The notes under the pieces: generated by a model
Seen by the model: the letters and a program-made list of their open reading frames with translations, nothing else
Database searches by the model: none
Told to the model about the DNA's origin: nothing
Made by a program: the position numbers and the translations under genes
Source of the DNA: Panax quinquefolius
Lineage: Eukaryota; Streptophyta; Magnoliopsida; Apiales; Araliaceae
Length of the DNA: 64,000 bases
NCBI GenBank assembly: GCA_020205615.1
Contig: CM035162.1
Location: 37,748,464 to 37,812,463, forward strand
Direction: 5' to 3'
Shown: positions 1 through 10,246 of the stretch, in pieces
Layout of the letters: each line of letters opens with the position of its first letter
How positions within the stretch are numbered: position 1 is the stretch's first letter

Positions 1-1046
1 CTAAGAACACACAAGTTACTGGTGTGACTTTAGAGAACCCCACTTGACAAATTGCAACATAAAAAACCCAGTATTTTTAATTTTTTAGATTTAACTTTTT
101 ATATTTTAATTTTCATAAAGACAAACTACCGAGAACAATATATCAAATTTCTTAACCTTCAACACTATATGCAATGAAACAGACAATTTTTTTTAAAAAA
201 AAGAAAAACAATAACTATACCTTGAAAGATCCATTTAACTTTGAATTCCTCGTCCAGTCAAGCTCCAATGCCTTGGTTGAAGTCTGATACGAAGCCCTAA
301 ACACATCATCCCTGTAAACCTTTCTTGAAACCGCAAAATCCCACGAATCCTTGGCCAAATCGTAGCTTGGCTCAAACGTGGTCACTCCATCGTGCACATA
401 AGTATACTTCAATTTAGCATTTCCGGAACCAATCACATGATTAGCCGATACTTTGTTAGCAGAATCAAACAATATTAAGGTTCCATCAAGCATTGTCCGG
501 TTATCATTTTTGAAATGAATGTAATTCAAGTTAAAAGGTTTGTCCAAAACCCTAATCCTGAGCCACAAAACTCAATAAAAATACAATTGAGGCAGCCATA
601 ATTGTGTGATTGTGCATGTGAGATAGAAAGAGAAAGAGTTTAGGTACTTTTTGGGGACGTTGTAATCGACGACGAAGAAGTTTAACTTTTCAACCAGAAG
701 AGCTAGGTTTTTAAGTCAAATCATTGACGATGGTGGCGTCGGTAATGGAAGCTCGGAGTTTCACATTGCCAGCGTTGACAGACCAAGACTCGAATTATTG
801 GCACAATTGGGATATAAATATACATGATGTTTATCCTTTGGTTGAGCCTTCTTCGCGGTTTGAAAGAATTTGAATGATCCCGGAAATTTGGGAAACGAAT
901 TTAGCTTTTTTACAGTATCATATCTTATGGGCATTTGTGTAAAAGGTAATTTAGCAGCATTAATTAGGATGGACAGGTGCAGATTTTTTAGAATGACAGA
1001 TATCAATTTATTATGTCAGATTTAGTATATATAGATATATATGTGA
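1..1046 (-). mobile_element. Helitron 5' portion carrying an OEP24 fragment
   Basis: Read on the minus strand, the stretch from 1046 down to about 820 resembles the first ~250 bases of the Helitron at 17357-24166. Both start with a TC-rich CACATATATAT stretch and share blocks such as ATCTGTCATTCTA, TGTCCATCCTA and CAAAGGATAAACATC. The putative start TCACATATATAT at 1046 follows an A, as expected for A|T insertion. The 3' CTAG end lies outside the window. The cargo is a broken OEP24-like gene (221-835). Helitron identity is inferred from kinship with the second element, whose 3' end is recognisable. Confidence 0.6.
221..835 (-). pseudogene. OEP24-like outer envelope pore protein fragment
   Basis: OEP24 forms a beta-barrel pore in the outer envelope of plastids. 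The minus frame 568-215 encodes a 117-residue stretch with [20 protein letters not shown] and later [16 protein letters not shown], matching the middle of plant OEP24. The match ends at FK followed by a good donor (AAG|GTATAG, about 221). A second block at about 790-648 matches the upstream part (VNAGNVKLRASITDAT, then FFVVDYNVPKK) and ends at another donor-like GTACCT. The two halves of this block lie in different frames, and a stop separates the VNAG part from any plausible start. The N-terminus is not recognisable and no 3' exon is seen before base 1. I call it a pseudogene carried by a Helitron. A functional gene with sequencing errors is less likely. Confidence 0.72.
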
Positions 1047-1779
1047 TTAAAACAAAGTCCAAATATATAAAACACAAACCATCTCCATATAAAATATGTT
1101 GTCATCATTAAAATAAAACATATAAACCAACAAAAGCAACTGCTTATGTCTTGTTTTTTTCTTTAAAAGACTGACGAACGTTGTAATTAAAAATTGATTA
1201 AGACTTGAGGGACCGAAGGCTCTTGTTTAGGAAATTATATTTTGGAGGGGAAAAAAAAGAAAAGCAGTTGAACTTATAAGTTATACCAACAGGGGAGAGA
1301 CTTTTGATAATTCAATGAAAAGAAAATCTCAAATTAATTCTTCAATTTTCATGACTGAGATGTGCAATGCATGAAAATAGTATTAATTCTTTCCATATAT
1401 GGTAATTATAATACTTCTTCTGTTTTCACCAAAAACATACTCATTTATTTATTAATTTTTGATTCAACAATAGAGCTCTAGTCTCATTTATCAATTACTT
1501 TGTTCCAACTCGCTTTCAAGGAGAATCAATACCTTCAATAGGACTGCTCATTCGGTTATAACCAAACCGAATACCAAAATATTCATAATTTCACTATCCG
1601 AAATATTAACCAAATTTGGCAATAACCGAATTACCGAATACCGAATTACCAAATTATAAATTCGAATATTTCGATTAATAACCGAACTAGAAAAAATTAA
1701 AACTGATTGAAAGCAAAATCACCAAATTAGACGAATAAAAATCAATAAAATCATGCCCATGCCAATTCGGCAATTCGAA
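1047..1779. other. Intergenic AT-rich stretch with degenerate ACCGAATA repeats
   Basis: No gene seen. Between about 1548 and 1700 short motifs such as AACCGAATACC, AATTACCGAAT and TTCGGTTATAACC recur on both strands. This pattern is common in decayed plant transposon sequence. The stretch is cut off by the CACTA terminus at 1780. Confidence 0.5.
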
Positions 1780-2232
1780 CACTACAAGAAAATCGGCTAT
1801 TTCCGACAGAATTATTTTCGACGCACTACATTCTGTCGCAATTATATATATTTTTGAGAGAATAATCCATCGAAACTATGTCCCTCGAAAATAGTTTATT
1901 TTTCCGACCGAATGCCGTCGGAAGTAGGGGTCCACTGGTGGCACCAAGATTCCCGTCAGCGCCAAATATAACCTCGACGGATGGTGGGTTATTTCCGAGG
2001 GACTATCCGTCGGACTTAAGTTAATTTCCAGGGATCTAAAGACGACGGAATGTCCATCGAAAATAAACCTAAAAAACCTATTTGGCTTCTACTTCTCCAG
2101 CGACCTCTCATTTTCATATATCTCTCTCTCTAAACACAGTCTCAATACTCTCTCTCTCGCATACGTCCCACTCCCACCACGGTCCCCCACTCGCCTTGGC
2201 ACTTATCTACTCCTCCCCCAGCTCCCCACCCT
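1780..2232 (+). mobile_element. CACTA (En/Spm) element, 5' terminal fragment
   Basis: The stretch begins with CACTACAAGAAAATCGG, the hallmark terminus of plant CACTA transposons. It is followed by subterminal motifs on both strands (TCCGACNG, CGTCGGA, TTCCGACAG) through about 2060. A pyrimidine-rich leader (2095-2232) follows and is interrupted by a second CACTA terminus at 2233. No transposase or 3' end can be assigned to it with certainty. The pyrimidine-rich tract at 9297-9535 could be the continuation of its leader after the inner element. Confidence 0.75.
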
Positions 2233-2270
2233 CACTACAAGAAAAAGGCCTAACAGTAACCACTACTATC

Positions 2271-2292
2271 AGCGACCGCATATGCGGTCGCT
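2271..2292. repeat. Perfect 22-bp palindrome, CACTA subterminal repeat
   Basis: AGCGACCGCAT followed by its exact reverse complement. Near-copies occur at 2354-2373 (AGTGACCGCATGCGGTCGCT, one mismatch from palindromic) and as half sites GCGACCG at about 2321, TGCGGTCGC at about 2439 and GCCGGTCGC at about 2453. In En/Spm such subterminal repeats bind the element-encoded TNPA-type protein. Binding here is inference. Confidence 0.7.
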
Positions 2293-2639
2293 AATACTAG
2301 TATATGCGATCGATATCTGCGACCGTGATTTAATCAAGTTGCTATTATATATCAGTGACCGCATGCGGTCGCTATCATAATTTTGCCTCCCAAAATTTGG
2401 CAGGAAATGTTTGCACCAAGGTTTTGCCTCCCAAAATATGCGGTCGCAGATGCCGGTCGCTGATCAAACTAAATTTAATCAGTTCCAGGTATTCGCATGA
2501 CACAGCAGACGGAGAGACGAAAAGAAAAGAGGGAGCTCAGAGAGAAGAGGGAGAAAGGTGGAGAAGAGAAAGAAAGAGGGAGAATAGGAGTCTCGCTCGC
2601 CACCACTGCCCACTGCCATCGTCGCCGCCACAGGTAACC

Positions 2640-4334
2640 CTAATTCTCTGTATTTCTAAATTTAAGCAAGATAGTTTAAATATAAACTGACCCGTGTTAA
2701 ATTTGGATAGCAAGGCAACAAAAAGAAAGGGTTCTAACTGAATCATAAGTGTCAATTTCAGCTTATTAAACTGTTAACGCAAGGTCAAATATTATTCTAT
2801 TGATGAAATTTTTTCCCCACTGCATTATTCTTCGAGTTTGGGTATTCTACCTTATTGGTAGTATGTAATTTATTTCATATTATGAGTTCTTGAGCCCAAG
2901 GTGATAAGTAATTTTACCCATTTTTCAAAATTGTTGTATCCATATATAACTTATTGTTATGGTTCAATTCTAGTTTATAAAGCTACCAATCTATATTTTT
3001 TTGTACAAGCATTACCCCGACAAAACTCTCTACGTAAAGTTTCCAAACTATTTCGATTACGTATCCATTTCTCATAAGTTATCCCACCTATGGGTGAGGT
3101 AAAACATAGCTTTAGTGCTTAATGTTAAGTTTCTATCGATGTCAATTGTTATGAATGCACAAGGGGAGTAAAAACATGTAAAAACAATCTTTGGAAAATA
3201 AAATATTAAGTTTCTAAAAATCAGATTCTTATAAGCATAAGTTTGGTGCATTTTCGCTTATATATACCTTGCAAGATCCCTAGTTTAGTTAAATTACACG
3301 TACCATTTTTTCAAATCTTGTGAAGAAAAAGGAGTTGCATTTATTATTTGGGTTTGTCAACAATAGATGTAACCTGCTAGCTGGTTCATCAGTACACATG
3401 GCTACCGTTGAGATCTTTATGTATTTTCTGAATGTGAGCATCTAAGTACACATTCAAATAGATTAATTTGTTATGTTTACCTCATGTGGGTATGTAGTTG
3501 TAATAAAGAGGTAACATCATTTTGGACTGGAACATGAAAATCATTTTTAGTGGATTCTAGATCTTTTAAAGTGGAGATATCATCTATTTTCAACCATTGT
3601 CTGGGTATCATTTCCTTAGTCCACCACTAGTTTGATAACCTATTTTTTCGTAGGAATTACCAAGTTTCTACAGAGACTTGTTTATGTGTTATTATGCATC
3701 CTGGATTACATTGTTTGGGTATTTTCCCGAGCAATTTGATAAACTTGTACCTGTTCATTCAGGTTCTTCTTATAAGTTGTTACGCTGTGTTTTTCCTCCC
3801 TATCTTCTTTATGTAAACTAGGACAACTCTAGAAGAGACATGCTCAGAAGTTGGGATGGGTTTTCAGATCAATTTGCAATTAGGAGTCCTTTTCCATCAA
3901 AAAAGTTTTGTTGAGGTTTTATTTATATATAAAAAAAAGCTTTCGTCTTCAATCCGTTGGCAGATGAGTAGTTGGTCTAGAGTCAAAGCATGAGTTGGCA
4001 TAATCATTAGTTTCTTAGTTATAAAATAAGATTGCTAAACAGATGGAACCTACTTTTAACCATGAGGAATACAAGATCTTTCATAACTTAATCATAAAAT
4101 AAGACTAATAAACGAAAATATAATAATATAATAATCATCTTAATTAAAATATGAATAATCCTAAAAGTATTGCAGAGATACAAAACAAAATCCTAATATA
4201 TAATTGAATATCAAATACTCAAACATCACCTTACTAATCGAGAATAACTAGGCATTAATTGCAAAAATTGAAACATAAAAATATGTTAAAATTATTGAAT
4301 AACTATTAGAATAATTTAGTAACAAAAATAACCT
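2640..4334. other. Intron-like AT-rich interior of the CACTA element
   Basis: It follows a donor-like CACAG|GTAACC. The stretch has no long open frame and no recognisable gene. I see only ordinary AT-rich sequence here, consistent with the long first intron or leader that CACTA elements often carry before TNP2. Confidence 0.4.
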
Positions 4335-4595
4335 TCAAAATGAGTACTTTGATATTTCAACTTCTTTCGTGATTTGCAAGGAAGTCATTAAGTCAAGTTT
4401 GATCTTCTTGAGCACTACCATATCAAATATTACGCCATGCCTATTATAACCTGTTAAAGGTTTGGTTGCATTTAATGATGCGAGTTGTAAGATAGAAATT
4501 AGCAAAGGAGAGCTGTTGAGACTCGGTTGATATGAATGAATCTCCAAGATACTCAAAAGTATGTTCAAGTAACTTTTTAATGCTTTAATTTGCAT
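4335..4595 (-). other. Unrecognised 86-codon open frame, possible captured fragment
   Basis: This open frame lies on the strand opposite to TNP2, inside the CACTA element. Its composition looks protein-like (leucine/isoleucine-rich, with NATKPLTGYNRHGVIFD in the middle) and it runs from an ATG to a TGA. I do not recognise the family. It may be a fragment of a host gene picked up by the transposon, or chance. Frames of this length do arise by chance in such DNA. Confidence 0.25.
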
Positions 4596-4867
4596 TCAGT
4601 CGTTATTGTTTTGGTCTTATTATATTGGGAATTTGTATATTTCTCTTGGTTTGTGTCTTGGATGCCTAGAAATGACCATATATGCATGCCGTCGTGCATG
4701 TGACTAGTCCATATTATAGGGGAGACTCTGGTTATTTTTTTTTGGTCGGGTAGTTGCGAACATTTATAATATTAACGAGCTAATCATATGCTTAAAGTAT
4801 GCTTAAATGTTAATCATATGCTTACACGTATGCTCAAGTCATATGGTTACAAGTATGCTCAAGTCAT

Positions 4868-5644
4868 ATGTTAATATTTATAATGTTATCTGTAGTAGGT
4901 ATCGTGGAATCATGGACCTCTATTCAGACCGTAGTTGGATGGCACGACGAAAGTCAAGTGCCCGATAAATCTTCACAAATTGAATTTAGAGATGGTTGCC
5001 AAGTATTTTTGGAGTATGCGTATAGTCACCCGGAATGTATGAATGGTCAGTCGCAAATACGATGTCCATGTTTGAAGTGTAAGAATGTAAATTATATGGA
5101 CAGAGACGTGGTAAACTATCATTTACTTGTTTCTAGGTTCATGAGAAATTACGAAGAATGTTGGTGGGCACATGGGCAGAGAAGAGATGGTAGCATCACA
5201 GAAGTACACAATTCGGGCAGTAGTACTCATCGTATGAATGAAATGGTTCATGATATTGCAGGGCCAGATTTTGATTGGGAACAAGGCAGAGAGAAACCTA
5301 TGATTTCTGATGCCAAAGACTTCTTTAAGTTGTTAGACGAGGGTAGCGAGCCATTATGGCATGGTTGAACCAAACACACTACATTGTCTGCAGTGGCAAC
5401 ATTACTTAACATTAAGGTTGATCACAACATGAGCCATGAGTGTTTTGAGTCGCTCTTGAAGGCCATTAAGAGTATGTTGCTGATTTGCGGTGAAATTACG
5501 ATAACTATTACTTTTGTAAGAAAATGGTGAAGAAGTTGGTCTTGGATACCAAAAGATCGATCGTATCCCAACGATTGCATGTTATTTTATAAGGAAAATG
5601 AACAGATGACAAGGTGCACGTTTTGCGGTCATGATCGGTTTAGA
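4868..5644 (+). pseudogene. TNP2-type transposase, N-terminal part (CACTA)
   Basis: This is the transposase-associated N-terminal domain of En/Spm-type TNP2 proteins. The frame from 4868 carries FLEYAYSHPE, RCPCLKCKN and VVNYHLLVSRFMRNY, the cysteine-rich signature of this domain. It closes at a TGA after EPLWHG (5368). Past the stop, similarity continues through LSAVATLLNIKVDHNMSHE and, after frameshifts, CTFCGHDRFR up to the LTR insertion at 5645. The annotated ATG need not be the original start. Stops and frameshifts make it a pseudogene; the gene resumes at 8096. Confidence 0.8.
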
Positions 5645-6385
5645 TGTGAGACCCCAGATTTTATTAATAAAGATTTAAATTTTGTCGAAATAATTTTTTA
5701 ATATTATGGTGTGAATTTGAGATAATATTATAGTTGTGGGTAGTATTTATAAATTTTGCAAAGTATGCAAGTGGTTATATTATATTCGATTGGTCTGGGA
5801 ATATTCGGTTTAGCGGGGAATATTCAGATAACTACCTCAATCATTGGTGGACCCTACAACGTAATTATTATCGGATTGAGAAAGCGACAAAAATATTTTA
5901 TTGAAATAACGGCGGAAGTTTTACTGTGTAGTTCTTGTTGAACTACTTTCGGTAGTAAAAGTACGATGTCGTGTGGTTGCATAAGTAAGACACGGTATTG
6001 ATTATTGATGCTTATGTGAGAAGTCACTCAGGTTTGATTCCATTATCACGATTAATAATATGAATTATTATAATGATAATGACGTTTTTGTTTTATTCAG
6101 ATATTATTAACGTAATAAAATGAAACATCTTTTATATAAAATAGAATACTTTATTAAAGTTATTCTATAAATAGAATATATTATATTTTATTATGCATAG
6201 TGTTGCATAGTGTTTTTGCGTAGTGTTTTGCATAGTATTGCATAGTGTTTGCATAGTAAAATGTTTTTATATAAATAGAATATATTATATTTTATTTAAA
6301 AGATTTTTCTTTAAATATGGACCATCCGATTAAAGTAAATCAATCTGGACCGTTCATGGATTAGTTCTTATGCATTCCATTTTCC

Positions 6386-6393
6386 TATAAATA
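6386..6393 (+). promoter_or_regulatory. TATA box of the solo LTR promoter
   Basis: The context TTTCCTATAAATA is identical at the corresponding place in all five long LTRs of this window (also 31166, 34827, 48445 and 52751). That conservation across diverged copies supports a promoter element. Confidence 0.65.
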
Positions 6394-6784
6394 AAGCTCA
6401 TTCCTTCATTATTTTCTTACGAATTCATTGAAACTCTGAGAGAGAAATTATAGAGAGAAGTTATAGAGAGAAAATTATAGAAAGAAGAAGAGTATTCTGC
6501 GCTACTTCACTACTTCTATATTCAGTTCTTTTACTAGTAAGGGGTATTATTTGTTGTACCTGTAAGGGTGTTATTCTTTCTTCTCAAGAGAACTTACATT
6601 ATTCCATTCATTATTATTACATTGAATAACTTTGTAAAAGTGGCATACCCTATACATAACTTTGTATCTGTGGCCAAGATACCCTATACTTGGTGAAATC
6701 CTTATGTTATTCCATTGCTTATTATTCATTGGAATAAATAACTCAGATCGCCGGTTACCCTATACTTGGTGACATTCTTCTATT

Positions 6785-7025
6785 ATTACATTTGGAACAT
6801 CCTGCTCATGTGTTTTACAGGACCGGTTCCGCTTTTTATTATTCTCTTGGAACATCACGTGCATGTGTTTTACAGGACCGGTTCCGCCTCTTTATCATTC
6901 TCATTGAATATCCTATCTGTGTGTTTTACAATCGGATCTGGTTCCATCTTTATTATTCTGTTGGAACATCCCGCCGATTGTGAATTTCACCCGACTGGTT
7001 CCGTTATTATTATTCTGTTGGAATA
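6785..7025 (+). repeat. Four degenerate ~60-bp tandem repeats in the LTR
   Basis: Each unit contains TTATTATTCT, TGGAACATC, a GTGTTTTACA-like segment and GACCGGTTCCG or a variant. The overlapping open frames here are products of the repeat, not genes. Confidence 0.7.
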
Positions 7026-8095
7026 ACTTTGCCTATCTGCACCGCATGCATGGTGATTTCTTTTGTTATTCCATTCTTTATTATACCCATTGGTTAAAAC
7101 TTTGACTTCTATACTCCATGAAATTAGTAGAATATCCTTGATATTTGCGTTTCATCCAATATCTTTTCATGGAAATATTCTTCTCGATCATTCTTGAATT
7201 TTACTCTACTGAAACAATGATCATGTTGACAATTTGGGCGTTAATAATTCATGGATTAAATAATTCTTGAACTTGTTTTATTGAATTACTATGTCATTGT
7301 CATCATCCTCATGTTATATTATGTTATCTTTGGCTTACGTAAGATAGATGAACTTAGTATGATTATGACCGAGGATCATTCTGTATAATCATGACTTGAT
7401 ATAAATGATGTGACAAAAGTCCTCGATGGCTCGTAATGCAAATGATGGATAGTTTTTGGTATGATTATGACCGGGGGTGATTCTGGGTATATAATCACGA
7501 CCATTGATAATTTGATGAAAATCCTTGGCCGTGTAGTACGGGATGATTAGATGTGGTGGTTTATTTATTAAAGTTTGAGTCTCAAATGATAAAAATTGAT
7601 GAAAACCTTTTAAAACCTAAAAGATAGTAGACTTTATTCTCTCTTGACTCTTTTAATGGATTGCTTATTCCGCCGCAGCTTAAACCCGGTTTATCATTGT
7701 ATTTTATCGCTTTAACAACATTTGAAGGCTAATGATAATTTATTACGCATTATCTTAGTCATAATATTTCTTCTTGGGCTAGTTGAGCTCACCTTTTCTT
7801 TCACCGCTTTTCTCTTGAAATGAGAACATAGGCGGGATGAGTCGGGGAACGAAGTAATGGTCCGTAGGATAGCATTAGTAGTCCTCACTATTCTCGTGAA
7901 ATAGTGTGATAATAGTTGTAATGAGGACTCCTTTTGAGTTTGTATAATATCTAGTAGACAATATTTGTATTCAAACTCACGCTTTATGTCGTATTGTACA
8001 CCGCAGCTTATATTAGTAAGTCGATTTTGAATTTATGTACCATGTAAGTGGCGACCCAAGATGGGTGACGTATACCTAATTTTGGGGGCGTCACA

Positions 8096-9296
8096 TTAGA
8101 CCTAATAAAGAGGGTGTGACTACAAAAAAATCAAATATACCGTTTAAGATTCTAAGGTATTTTCCAATAACACATCGGCTAAAAAGATTTTACATGTCTT
8201 CAAGAACAAATTTAACATACGAGTTGGCATGCGAAATCTCCAAACTAAAGATTGAGAACTAAATCATCCCGCAGATGGGCGTGCTTGGAAAGATTTCAAC
8301 TTAACACATCCCGGTTTGCATTGAACCTAAAATGTGAGGCTTGGATTGTCCACCGATGGTTTTAATCTGTTTGGCCACTTAGTTGTTTCGTACTCATGTT
8401 GGCTCGTGATTGTTACTCTGCATAACTTACCTCCTTGATGTGTATGAAAACAATCATACTTGTTTCTTTCACTCGTGGTTCATGGTCCTAAGAGTCCTGG
8501 AAAGAACTTAGATGTTTACTTGAGACCTCTTATAGACGAGTTGAAGGTATTATAGGAGGATGTAGTACAGACTTGGGATGTTGCAACGAAAACAAATTTC
8601 AACCTTAGGGCAGCGGTTATATGGACTATAAGTGACTTCTCAAACCATGGTATGTTAGCTGGATGGAGTACACACGGGAAGTTGGCTTATCCGTATTGTA
8701 TGGAGCATACAAATTCATTTAATCTATCAAAAGGTCGAAAGCCTTACTGGTTTGACTATCATCGTCGGTTCTTGCCGGTAGATCACCCGTTTCGAAGAAA
8801 TAGAGAACACTTCAAGAAAGGAAAAGTAGACAATGATATGCATTCACCGCGATTGTTGGGAACAGAGATGCGAGATCGTGTGATGAGATTGCAGGTTATC
8901 ACATTTGGTAAGATTGATGGCACAAACATAATAAATGGGTTTGGCGAATCTCATGACTGGGTTCGGAGAAGCATCTTTTGGGAACTGCCTTATTAGTCTA
9001 CAAATTTGATTCGTCATAATCTAGATGTGATGCATATTGAGAAAAATGTGTTTGACAATGTGTTTAACACCGTGATGAATGTTACGGGGAAGACAAAAGA
9101 TAATGATAAGGCACGTTTGGACATGAAAGATATTTGTAAGTGTCCTGGATTAGAACTTTATGAATCTCCTAATGGTAATATTGTTAAACCGCATGCAAGG
9201 TACACATTGTCCAAAAAGCAAGTTGAAGATGTGTGCATGCGTGGGTTAAGTCTCTCAAACTACCGGATGGATATCGTCGAACATTGCAAGGTACCC
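8096..9296 (+). pseudogene. TNP2-type transposase, central part (CACTA)
   Basis: This resumes TNP2 directly after the solo LTR (PNKEGVTTKK, then VLRYFP-like and MSSRTNLTYE). It then shows the strongly conserved transposase_21 region: LAGWSTHGKLAYPYCMEHT, FDYHRRFLPVDHPFRRN and RRSIFWELPY (8652-8996), and after a TAG stop RHNLDVMHIEKNVFDNVFNT, KTKDNDKARLD and SYTLSK-like sequence (9006-9295). Similarity ends at SLKLPDGYRRTLQ (about 9296), where a C/T-rich tract begins. In-frame stops and frameshifts (for example at 8994-8996) show it is dead. The C-terminal part is missing. Confidence 0.88.
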
Positions 9297-10246
9297 CACC
9301 CCTCTCCCCACCCCCTACTACATCTTGGTACCCCACCCTAATACCCACCCCCTGTGTACCCCCCACCCCTCTCATCTCCTCGGTCACCCATTTCCCCCTA
9401 GTCCCATTTTCACGGCCATCGCCCATTTCCGACCCTTGCACCACCGGGGCTCCGGCCTCTGCCACCACTCACCTGCCACTAGAGCTCCTAGCTCCTCCTT
9501 TCTCTTCCTCGCTTTCTCCTCCTTTAATTCAAGGTAAGAAATCCTAAATGATGATTTGAGATTATTAAATATATAATTAAGTGATTTGAGTTGTTGATTT
9601 TGCTAAAGTTGTTTATGTATTCTTGAGAATAATTTTGGAGTTCTTGTTGTATCGTAAATTGGGTTTTATATTTTAATTTGCTGAAATTGGGTTCATTTCT
9701 ATTATGAAATTTATTTTCTAAATTTATTGATTTTGTGAAAGTTGTTAAATGCTTTAAAACTGCTTTTGCAAATTGGGATTATTTGACTTGAATTACTCGC
9801 AAATTGTTGCATGTTCTTTGAAATTGTGATTTATTTTGTGCAATTAAAATTTCTGTTAGTGTATCCAGTTTATTTGTGCAATTACAGGGTTTGGGTCATA
9901 ACAAATACAGTGTTTGGGTCATAACATATATGTATGTCAGTGTATAAGAATGTGATATTTGATATTTCCCACTAATTCTAAATCTAATATCTGTCGTAAA
10001 TCAGCAATTGAAAAAATTTGTGGGCCTACAAATAAATTTATGTATTATTTAATTAATTTAATATAAAAAGAAATAAATTTAATTTAATTTAGTTTATTAG
10101 ACAAAATAAATGTTAAAATTATTTAATATAATATAAAATAAAATAAAAAATAATAATAAAATAAATATAGAACATACGTTTTATTTATGGCCATCTTTTT
10201 AAATAAGGCCACTCCAAGCCCTCTAAATGAAGTGTAGGCGTACGTT
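9297..10246. other. Pyrimidine-rich leader-like tract, then non-coding DNA
   Basis: 9297-9535 is strongly C/T-rich and ends in a donor-like TTCAAG|GTAAG. It resembles the leader at 2095-2232, so it may be the displaced leader exon of the outer CACTA element. The overlapping open frames on both strands reflect base composition only. 9540-10246 is AT-rich with no recognisable feature. Confidence 0.4.

Larger units (their letters stand above)
5645..8095 (+). mobile_element. Solo LTR of a Ty3/gypsy family, in TNP2
   Basis: The stretch runs from TGTGAGACCCCAG to GGGGGCGTCACA and is related in layout and termini to the LTRs at 29945, 33466, 47085 and 51530. It is flanked on both sides by the 5-bp direct repeat TTAGA (5640-5644 and 8096-8100). 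No internal retroelement sequence is present, so this is a solo LTR left by LTR-LTR recombination. At 2451 bp it is slightly shorter than its relatives and carries its own tandem repeats (about 6195-6262 and 6785-7025). Orientation follows the conserved TATA box at 6386 and the termini. Confidence 0.88.
2233..9296 (+). mobile_element. CACTA (En/Spm) element with TNP2 pseudogene
   Basis: This element starts with CACTACAAGAAAAAGGCC at 2233, inside the leader of another CACTA element. Subterminal repeats of the core GCGACCGCA/TGCGGTCGC fill 2271-2465. A leader ending in a donor-like CACAG|GTAACC (about 2634) and a long intron-like stretch (2640-4860) precede the TNP2 transposase remains (4868-5644 and 8096-9296). 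A solo LTR (5645-8095) splits TNP2. No 3' terminus of the form CTTGTAGTG was found. Homology stops abruptly at about 9296, so the element is truncated. It belongs to superfamily CACTA, class II. Confidence 0.82.

Noticed and set aside
2082..2755. Open frames on both strands in the CACTA leader (2082-2294, 2355-2690, 2537-2755)
   Set aside because: They overlap subterminal repeats and a purine/pyrimidine-biased leader and have no protein-like features; explained by base composition.
6766..7026. Two overlapping frames with repeated FYRTGSA-like peptides
   Set aside because: They are translations of a ~60-bp tandem repeat inside a solo LTR.
9184..9547. Proline/serine-rich open frames after TNP2
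   Set aside because: Present on both strands of a C/T-rich tract; no domain, and better explained as a displaced leader.
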